DNA of 46,841 nucleotides from CAYMWF01 sp964394085 [NCBI: uncultured Gemmatimonadota bacterium] (lineage in GTDB: Bacteria > GCA-2686955 > CAYMWF01): NCBI GenBank assembly GCA_964394085.1, contig CAYMWF010000039.1, forward strand, positions 3,046 through 49,886, in the 5' to 3' direction. The notes under the pieces are model-generated. The model searched no databases. It saw nothing but the letters and a program-made list of their open reading frames with translations, and had not been told where the DNA came from. The first letter of the stretch is position 1, and each line of letters starts with the position of its first letter. Positions 41,086 to 46,841 of this stretch are shown one piece after another. The position numbers were made by a program, and so were the translations under genes.

Positions 41086-42936
41086 TCAGAATTCGAAATC
41101 GACTGTCCGATCGCCTATCAGGACGGTCTTTCCCCTGTTCTGAAAAGATACATCCCTTTCAGAAACTCCGTAGAGCGTTTCGGAGTTTCCGGGAGTAAGG
41201 AACGTTACGAACGTGACGTCCATGCCGCCGGATGCTCCAACGAGGACCGAGTGGGTCAGCTCCTGGCCGTAGTAGAATGAGTGTATAGAGGTTTCTTCCC
41301 GTAAAAAACAGGGCCTGGAAGCGAGGATCTCACAATCCAGGGTCATTTCTCCGATTGTCCAGGTTCCTCCGTTCGCGGTGAGCTCGAAAGTTCCGTCGCC
41401 GGAGTATCCGTTTCCGTGAACGAGCAGGTCGAAGCGTCTGGGCGAACCGTTCCGGGAGACGATCCTGTCTACGATAACGAAGTATTCACCTTCCTCGAAG
41501 AATACCCGACGGACTATATCCGCATCCTCGTAATTCGTCCGCACCGTAGCCTGCATGGTTCCGGCGGAGTCGGACCAGGCGGTAAGGTAGGAATCCGCAC
41601 CGCCCGTGAACGGAAAAACTCCGAGATATCTGGAAGGACCCTTGCCGTCGACGAGAATGAGATTGTGATTTTCAGGACCGTTTACTTTCTTGCGCTCGTA
41701 CCAGCTGATATAGCCGCCGTCCACAGCGAGGATCTCTCCGCCGGCCGCGAGGATAAAGCTCGTTGGATCGGGATGTTCATGCCCTCCGCCCCTGATCCTG
41801 GGGGGGCCGTGCTCGCCCAGCAGAAGAAGATAAATCCCGTCCTCGGACCAGTCGTTCCTGAAAATCGCCTGGCCCGACACCGGAAGAAAGGTTGCGGCCT
41901 TTCCTGCCGGCGCTTCAGGAATTATCGTATCATCGAAGAATATTAGGGCTTCCTCCCGGAGAATCGAATTCACATCATCCACACCGTTCACCATCCCGGC
42001 CCAGCGCCAGATCTCCGCTTCGTCCGGGTAGAAGTTCGCGAGTATCCCCCCGGGTACAAGGTCGAGAGATGCATCGTCGAAATTCGGAGTTTCGCCCCAG
42101 GGCATTCTCAGAGCCCGCTGCCAGAGATGAATTCCGTGCACCGCGTCGTCGGCGAAGTGATCGTATCCCGTAAGGTTCTTTACGGCGGCGAAATAGGGTA
42201 TGTAGCAGTCCTGGCTGTACACGAGATAGTCCAGACCCTCCGCGTACGCCCGGATACTTCCCGTGTCCTCGACCGCCGCCTGGTATTCGATTGTTGGAAG
42301 AACGCGCAGCTCCGCCATCTGGAATATGAATGATGGGGAGAAAATGCCTGATTTTTCGTCGCGGATCGCAAGCGCGAGCATACCCATCCCTGCATAATAG
42401 CGGATTTTCCAGTTGTTGAGCATGAAGGGCAGGATCGGGTTGAGAAGCATCTTGTCGGCCTGGACGGCGAGGATCTCACGGATTGTGTTATCGAGATCCG
42501 GTCTTTCATCCAGATAACCGCTTCCGGCCAGCCAGTCGTACGCGAGTGCTATCGAGAGGGCGGATTTCCCTTCCACGTGTCCTTGCCCCCAGTTAGCGAA
42601 AGGGTTGACCGTTTCGAGAGCTTCACCGGCCTTGGCGAGGAAATTCTCGTCGCCGGAAACGAGCCCCGCCAGCGCTAACGCTTCAGCGTAAACGGACCTG
42701 GTCTGCTCATTATCCAGGGTGTGGAAATCCACGTTCAGCGCACCGTTGGCGGTATTTAAAATACCTGTCCACCAGCCGTCGTAAGGAGAGCGCTCGATCC
42801 TTTCCTGCAGCAGCGCGATCGTTTCACTTTCAAACAGAAGGGATGGATGGGTTTCAGGGGGAAGCTTGAGCTCTCCGGCCTGCAGGGGCGCGGACGCTGC
42901 GAAGACGAAAAGTAGCGATATCACTATCAGATGCAT
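41086..42936 (-). CDS. Heparinase II/III-like secreted protein (putative polysaccharide lyase)
   Basis: Start ATG 42936 (AGGA upstream) gives a clear signal peptide (about 1-20) and 616 residues; further in-frame codons upstream belong to the spacer and preceding genes. The N-terminal half is an alpha/alpha toroid (HPSLLFESETIALLQERIE, KSALSIALAYDWLAGSGYL, WKIRYYAGMGMLALAI). The second half is the heparinase II/III beta-sandwich (GQAIFRNDW, GGGHEHPDPTSFILAAGGEILAVDGGY, ENHNLILVDGKG), where the conserved His and Asn sit near the catalytic cleft. Likely periplasmic or extracellular cleavage of uronate-containing polysaccharide. It overlaps a 56-residue ORF, which overlaps the GT39-like gene, so glycan synthesis and cleavage appear co-expressed. 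Confidence 0.85.
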   Translation of the reverse strand: MHLIVISLLFVFAASAPLQAGELKLPPETHPSLLFESETIALLQERIERSPYDGWWTGILNTANGALNVDFHTLDNEQTRSVYAEALALAGLVSGDENFLAKAGEALETVNPFANWGQGHVEGKSALSIALAYDWLAGSGYLDERPDLDNTIREILAVQADKMLLNPILPFMLNNWKIRYYAGMGMLALAIRDEKSGIFSPSFIFQMAELRVLPTIEYQAAVEDTGSIRAYAEGLDYLVYSQDCYIPYFAAVKNLTGYDHFADDAVHGIHLWQRALRMPWGETPNFDDASLDLVPGGILANFYPDEAEIWRWAGMVNGVDDVNSILREEALIFFDDTIIPEAPAGKAATFLPVSGQAIFRNDWSEDGIYLLLLGEHGPPRIRGGGHEHPDPTSFILAAGGEILAVDGGYISWYERKKVNGPENHNLILVDGKGPSRYLGVFPFTGGADSYLTAWSDSAGTMQATVRTNYEDADIVRRVFFEEGEYFVIVDRIVSRNGSPRRFDLLVHGNGYSGDGTFELTANGGTWTIGEMTLDCEILASRPCFLREETSIHSFYYGQELTHSVLVGASGGMDVTFVTFLTPGNSETLYGVSERDVSFQNRGKTVLIGDRTVDFEF

Positions 42937-43097
42937 CGGCTTGTCCTTTTTTGATCCGAAAGGTTCATGCGGTTCCAGAAAATGTTGTCTCGACTCGAAT
43001 AATCGCCCAGCTCGAAATCCCGCATTCTGCGGATCAGGGTGTCGGGGTTTAATACGGAGATGCGGGAGCCGCATCCGCAGTACCCCGGGGGAATCAT
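42927..43097 (-). CDS. Small 56-residue protein of unknown function bridging two genes
   Basis: ATG 43097 overlaps the GT39-like stop (ATGA), and its own TGA (42927-42929) falls 10 bases inside the heparinase-like start. The frame therefore fills the 157-base gap exactly, the usual signature of a real gene in a coupled operon. The protein is hydrophilic, with a CGC pair near the N-terminus (Cys7, Cys9), an LIRRMRDFELGDYS central part and a basic tail ending RTSRCI (Cys55). Codons are rich in C/G at position three, like the neighbours. No signal peptide or membrane helix. I recognise no family. Chance read-through of a spacer that must carry the next Shine-Dalgarno sequence remains possible. 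Confidence 0.45.
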   Translation of the reverse strand: MIPPGYCGCGSRISVLNPDTLIRRMRDFELGDYSSRDNIFWNRMNLSDQKRTSRCI

Positions 43098-44983
43098 CTT
43101 TCCGGATCGATGTGCAGGATTTCCAGTTCGATAACAGGGAAGACATCGTGGACATCCTGTATTCTCTGCGAAACATCTATGAACGATGTATCGCTCGGAA
43201 CAGCGAAATTCTCCAGGGAATTGATGAGTGAGGTCGTGCAAGTATCCAGGTCGTCCGAAGGAGGAAAGATCAGCTTGAATCTCGATTCGCCGGGTTTGAA
43301 GTTTTCCTTGAGACACTCCAGCACCAGGTCCGGAGAAAAATAAAGTCCGTTGCCGCAGGCGCTCAACTCGGCGCGAGGATCCAGCGGGTAGTATTTCTGC
43401 CTGAACTCGTAACATTTATTGATTTCCAGACATCGTTTTTCGAACAGGCCGGGATTCAAACGGCATTCGTTGCCGCAGTTGAATGTAAAATATATCGGTT
43501 CGTCGTTGTCTCTTCGCTCCAGTTCTTCCGCAAGGAGTAGTGAAGGATAGTTGACACTTCTGTCTATTCCCATCCCTTGGAAATACCTGACTGCATCATA
43601 TATTGTACCCCCGATCAGAAGAAAAACAAAAAGAAAGGTCGCTAGTCGTTTCGATTTTTTCCCTTTCCGGGTCAGGAGGTCGTCCAGGGGAAGAACCGAC
43701 AGCAGGTATAGAGCCGGCAGGCCGGTCACGAGTCTTCCGTTGATGATCCTGTTCGCCGCACAGATAAAAACAGGCGAGATCGCAAGTAGAATAACCGCAA
43801 GGAGAGCGCCGTTTCTTCTCTTCCCCAGGGCGAGAATGATTCCGGGCAGCAGGAGAGGGATCATCCAGGGTCTCAAGGGAGTATTATCCCCCATGAAATC
43901 CTGCTCATTCGTATCTTTCAACGAAGGATCCCCTGTCACGTAGAATTCGATCGACCTTTGTAAAATCCTGAGGGACCTGGCAACTTGATTTCCACCGAAT
44001 TCATCCCTGACAAGTTGCGATTCCGCAGTGTTCCTCTGGATTCTTCCGGTGACTACTTTCTCATCCACTGCAAGTGTAATCAGAAATGGGGCTGCGGTTA
44101 GAAGAGAGCAGGCGATGAATAAGGGAAAACCTCGTTTCCAATCGACTCGTTTATCTCCGGCCGCAGCACTCCAGGCGAGATATACCAGAGGTATTGGAAA
44201 GAGAGTTAAAAAGGAGAGGGAGGTAAAAGGGCCGAGCCCGTAGGCCAGACCCGCCGGGATGAAGAAGCTTGTGCGATTTTTCTCGACGGCTGTTAGAAGT
44301 AACGCGAGAACAGCGATAATCCATAGATTCGTATGGCTGTAAGCCAGGGGGGATGCAAAAATGATCGAATCGATTGCGGAAAAAGAGAAAACGAATGTAA
44401 AAAGTGCTAATGCAGCTCGGGTTTTCAGTATGCCTGCGGCCCAGGCCGTTGCGACGGCTATCCCGATGATACCGACGGCGGGAAGCAATATCGCGAAAAT
44501 ATCGCTTCTCGCACCTATCAGCTTGAATCCCGCATGGATATAATAAAGAAAGAATATACCCGTTTCGGGATGCCAGATCGGGAAGAGGCCGTTTTCACCC
44601 AGTATGAAAGCATCTTCAGCAACGAACTTCGACGGAGTCGCGCAGACTTCATCCCCCCACGGAAGATAATCCATGCCGAAATACCTGAACAGGGCGGCAG
44701 GAACAATAAAGAGTAAAATGGGCAGCAGGGGTTTTATTTCGATTCGTGATTCGCGGCGGATGTGGAACGACGCCCATCCGGCGGCGATGAGGGTGATTCC
44801 TGCGACCCATTTGAGGATTTCTCCGGGAAGCGCCGACATTACATCATACAGAAAATTTGCATGAACGGGGTATGCCGTTCGATAAATTCCGGCGATACCC
44901 AGGATCGACATGAATCCGCCGGCGACAACCAGGATAACGGATATTAAAATACCGGGGGAAACGGATTTATTCTGATTATTCAT
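43094..44983 (-). CDS. GT39-like (PMT/ArnT-type, GT-C fold) membrane glycosyltransferase
   Basis: 629 residues with about a dozen hydrophobic segments and a C-terminal soluble domain of about 150 residues. The first large extracytoplasmic loop contains YLPWGDEVCATPSKF; Asp111-Glu112 match the acidic catalytic pair of GT39/ArnT-type enzymes that use polyprenyl-phosphate sugars. HPETGIFFLYYIHAGFKLIG and the following helices resemble the family. The C-terminal domain is Cys-rich for an exported region (NCGNECRLNPGLFEKRCLEINKC, LSACGNG, LECL, LDTC), suggesting disulphides. Likely adds a sugar to lipid or protein on the periplasmic side. First gene of an overlapping trio with the 56-residue ORF and the heparinase-like gene. 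Confidence 0.8.
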   Translation of the reverse strand: MNNQNKSVSPGILISVILVVAGGFMSILGIAGIYRTAYPVHANFLYDVMSALPGEILKWVAGITLIAAGWASFHIRRESRIEIKPLLPILLFIVPAALFRYFGMDYLPWGDEVCATPSKFVAEDAFILGENGLFPIWHPETGIFFLYYIHAGFKLIGARSDIFAILLPAVGIIGIAVATAWAAGILKTRAALALFTFVFSFSAIDSIIFASPLAYSHTNLWIIAVLALLLTAVEKNRTSFFIPAGLAYGLGPFTSLSFLTLFPIPLVYLAWSAAAGDKRVDWKRGFPLFIACSLLTAAPFLITLAVDEKVVTGRIQRNTAESQLVRDEFGGNQVARSLRILQRSIEFYVTGDPSLKDTNEQDFMGDNTPLRPWMIPLLLPGIILALGKRRNGALLAVILLAISPVFICAANRIINGRLVTGLPALYLLSVLPLDDLLTRKGKKSKRLATFLFVFLLIGGTIYDAVRYFQGMGIDRSVNYPSLLLAEELERRDNDEPIYFTFNCGNECRLNPGLFEKRCLEINKCYEFRQKYYPLDPRAELSACGNGLYFSPDLVLECLKENFKPGESRFKLIFPPSDDLDTCTTSLINSLENFAVPSDTSFIDVSQRIQDVHDVFPVIELEILHIDPER

Positions 44984-45008
44984 CTGATGTCGCGGGAGGC
45001 TGCCTGCG

Positions 45009-45041
45009 GCTTCCGGTGGCAGAGGTTCTTAAACCGGAAGC
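45009..45041. terminator. Perfect 9-bp hairpin in the GNAT-GT39 spacer
   Basis: GCTTCCGGT (45009-45017) and ACCGGAAGC (45033-45041) are exact complements around a 15-base loop. On the plus strand TTTT follows directly. On the minus strand, the direction of both flanking genes, no T-run follows, so it could attenuate or stabilise rather than terminate the acetyltransferase transcript. Confidence 0.4.
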
Positions 45042-45074
45042 TTTTCCTGGGAAGCCGTCCCTGGTATGAAGCGA

Positions 45075-46190
45075 TTAAAGGGTCCGTCGGTAGACGCGAT
45101 ATGTCTTATAGACGCGGGCGCCCAGTTTCTGCAGAACCCTGTTCATGGGTTTGTTGCTCTCGAGGATCCAGGAGAGTTCCCCCCTTTCATAACCTTTCCG
45201 TATGGCCCGCTCATACGTCCTGATATAGAAAACGGCATCAACACCCTTCTTCCGGTGCTCCTTTTCGACGCCCATTGCGAGAACCCGTAACATCTTGATA
45301 TGTCGTTTATGCCAGAGAAACTTGAGAAGGCCGACAGGGAAAAGCCTTCCGTTCGCATGCCGGAGCGCTTCGTTGACATTCGGAATTGCGAGTGAGAACC
45401 CTACAGGCTTGCCGTCTTTTTCTGCAATTATCAGAAAATCGGGGTCGAGAATCATCTTGAGTTCCTTGGCCAGGGCAAGGAACTCGCCTTCCGTCATCGG
45501 AACGGCGCCCCAGTTCTCGGACCATGCCGCATTGAATATCCCGCGCACAGCCAGAGCTTCATCCTTGAAGTTTTTCATATCCGGACCGCGAAAGATATAC
45601 TCGCCCGAAGCTTCGGCGGCTTTCGCTTTTTCAAAGACACTGTCGGGGGGGGCGGAGTCGCTGAACAATTCATATGCCCAGAGGTCGTGAACCTTTTCGA
45701 AAGCGGATTCTTCAATGAGGTGTTGGTAATAAGGAGGATTGTAGCTCATCATTACCACCGGCAGCGAATCGAAACCATCTATGAGAAGACCGTATTCATC
45801 GTTGATGGTGAAGCTTGCAGGTCCGGTTATCGAAGAGCAGCCTTTGAGGCGGAGCCATCCTTCCGCCGCATCGAACAGGCTTTGAGCTGTCGCCGTGTCG
45901 TCGATGCACTCGAAGAATCCGAAAAAACCCGTGTTCTCACCGTGGGTTTCGTTGTGTTTCACATTGGTGTGAGCGGAGATCCTTCCAACGGGAGAGCTGT
46001 TTTGATACGCAAGAAACAAGCGCGCTTCCGAATGCCTGAAAAAGGAATTTTTTTCCTGGTTCAGAAAGTCGCATCGCTCCGTTATCAAGGGAGGAACCCA
46101 GAATTCATCGCCACGGTAGATCCGCCAGGGAAACTTGACGAACTTTTTCAGTTCACGCCGGTTTTGAACCGCTCTTATTTCAACAGCCAT
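45075..46190 (-). CDS. GNAT-fold N-acetyltransferase-like protein
   Basis: ATG 46190 follows GGAGG with good spacing; 371 residues. It begins with the MAVEIRAVQNRRELKKFVKFPWRIYRGDEFWVPPL block typical of a long GNAT-like family (YghO-type) found in many environmental bacteria. There are two acetyltransferase-like halves. The first has SPVGRISAHTN and FFGFFECIDD; the second has DGKPVGFSLAIPNVNEAL, RVLAMGVEKEHRKKGVDAVFYIRTYE (the acetyl-CoA pyrophosphate loop region) and ELSWILESNKPMNRVLQKLGA. Substrate unknown. Transcribed away from tmRNA, 91 bases upstream of the GT39-like gene. Confidence 0.85.
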   Translation of the reverse strand: MAVEIRAVQNRRELKKFVKFPWRIYRGDEFWVPPLITERCDFLNQEKNSFFRHSEARLFLAYQNSSPVGRISAHTNVKHNETHGENTGFFGFFECIDDTATAQSLFDAAEGWLRLKGCSSITGPASFTINDEYGLLIDGFDSLPVVMMSYNPPYYQHLIEESAFEKVHDLWAYELFSDSAPPDSVFEKAKAAEASGEYIFRGPDMKNFKDEALAVRGIFNAAWSENWGAVPMTEGEFLALAKELKMILDPDFLIIAEKDGKPVGFSLAIPNVNEALRHANGRLFPVGLLKFLWHKRHIKMLRVLAMGVEKEHRKKGVDAVFYIRTYERAIRKGYERGELSWILESNKPMNRVLQKLGARVYKTYRVYRRTL

Positions 46191-46331
46191 ACCGCACCTC
46201 CGATTCAGGGTGCCGGTCGGGAGGTTCCGTCCGTCTCATTTCACCTTAGCCACTCTAGCCCGCGAGATGTTCCTGCCTGGAATTCAGAATCTACAGGTCG
46301 GACTGAGGGTGCGGGAGGATATCGCCGGATA
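46191..46331. other. Divergent spacer between the acetyltransferase and tmRNA promoter
   Basis: Together with the promoter and leader, 46191-46492 forms a 302-base gene-free interval between the minus-strand acetyltransferase and plus-strand ssrA. The part left of 46332 must hold the acetyltransferase promoter. I see its Shine-Dalgarno sequence just upstream of 46190 but no clear -35/-10 pair. Confidence 0.4.
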
Positions 46332-46360
46332 TTGACAGAACCGGGTTCGTCGGGTATATT
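46332..46360 (+). promoter_or_regulatory. Near-consensus sigma-70 promoter for ssrA
   Basis: TTGACA (46332-46337, perfect), a 17-base spacer, and TATATT (46355-46360, five of six). Predicted start is about 46367, leaving a leader of roughly 125 bases that RNase P would remove to form the tmRNA 5' end at 46493. It is the best promoter match I found in the window, fitting a strongly expressed stable RNA. Confidence 0.7.
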
Positions 46361-46492
46361 TCTCTTAGAAATAACGGCCCGGCCGCACCGTTGATGAATA
46401 GTGAATCAGGCCGTCTAAATTATCCCATAATCATTCCCGGGTAGCAAGATGCAAATGAGTGCGCCTGCCCGGGCGAACCATGCTGGAAGAGT

Positions 46493-46841
46493 GGGGGCGA
46501 TCTGGCTTCGACGGGGGTAAATGACCCGTGGGTTGCATGCCGGGGGGTTGCGGCCCCGTAAAAACGCGAAAAACATTCAAACGCCAACGATAATTTGGCT
46601 CTGGCCGCCTAATAACGGCCACACCCGCTGACCGCCTGGCCCGGAGGGCGGGCTTCCGGGTGTCGTTATCTTCGGGCTGACCCGAGGGAGCTCCGGATCC
46701 CCGAGGGCGAGAAGTTTTACGGATAGCGAGCAGGTATCCTGTCTGCCGGAGCCCTGCAAGCGAAATTCAAACGACAGACTAAGCATGTAGTAGCCGGCGG
46801 CGAAGTGCTCTCGGACGCGGGTTCGATTCCCGCCGCCTCCA
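46493..46841 (+). ncRNA. ssrA: tmRNA (transfer-messenger RNA), ends at the window edge
   Basis: Rescues stalled ribosomes by acting as tRNA-Ala and then mRNA. The 5' end GGGGGCGAtctGGcTTCGACGGG matches conserved tmRNA 5' sequence. The acceptor stem GGGGGCG pairs with CGCCTCC near the right edge (one G-U pair), and a T-arm with GTTCGATTC lies at about 46817-46833. The tag reading frame runs 46584-46610, encoding ANDNLALAA, followed by tandem TAA stops (46611-46616). The last base, A at 46841, fits the discriminator, so an encoded CCA would lie just outside. Single-piece (not permuted) form. Tandem stops and the LAA ending match protease-targeting tags. Confidence 0.97.

Noticed and set aside
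42937-43176. Upstream extension of the heparinase-like frame by 80 residues
   Set aside because: It would bury the signal peptide and overlaps the end of the GT39-like gene. ATG 42936 has a Shine-Dalgarno sequence and a clean signal peptide.

Overview
The window (about 47 kb, moderately GC-rich, dense coding on both strands) looks like chromosomal DNA of a didermic bacterium, probably an uncultured lineage of the FCB type (Latescibacteria/Krumholzibacteria/Eisenbacteria-like). This rests only on gene style: large secreted multidomain proteins, FG-GAP/ASPIC lipoproteins, an alpha-2-macroglobulin, O-antigen enzymes, and frequent TTG/GTG starts. The phylum is inference. There are no phage genes, IS elements or CRISPR arrays. 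The right edge ends on a tmRNA (ssrA) gene.

Left part (1-12.3 kb): a truncated secreted C13 (legumain/caspase-like) protease; a 1-kb gene-free stretch with dispersed palindromic repeats; a zinc-finger SAM methyltransferase and an O-antigen ligase/polymerase-like membrane protein (surface polysaccharide); a solitary Eco57I/TaqI-like adenine-N6 DNA methylase. Convergent to the methylase lies an SGNH hydrolase gene followed by two overlapping paralogous genes that I read as enlarged proteasome-type (Ntn-hydrolase) subunits. One carries the Thr/Asp/Lys triad; its partner appears catalytically dead. This pair is the strongest candidate for an undescribed system.

Middle (12.9-21.6 kb): a sigma-70 region-2-like protein and a zinc-finger/TPR anti-sigma-like protein; a minus-strand unit encoding an orphan 2-oxoacid oxidoreductase gamma subunit, a GlnE/GlnD-like double nucleotidyltransferase and a homocysteine S-methyltransferase with a Cys-rich N-terminal extension; a hybrid histidine kinase whose phosphoacceptor His is replaced by Arg.

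Right-centre (21.6-36.4 kb, plus strand): an M29-like protein, then a tightly packed seven-gene run (HAD phosphatase-like, PhnD, PhnC, RDD-PhnE fusion, M19 dipeptidase, HflX, thioester alpha-2-macroglobulin) joined by overlaps or gaps of a few bases, followed by a secreted metallophosphoesterase.

Right end (36.4-46.8 kb): a class V aminotransferase; a TPR/FG-GAP/ASPIC lipoprotein; a YkgJ-type cysteine-cluster protein; a GT39-like membrane glycosyltransferase, a previously easy-to-miss 56-residue ORF and a heparinase II/III-like protein, all overlapping; a GNAT acetyltransferase; a near-consensus promoter and tmRNA with tag ANDNLALAA.
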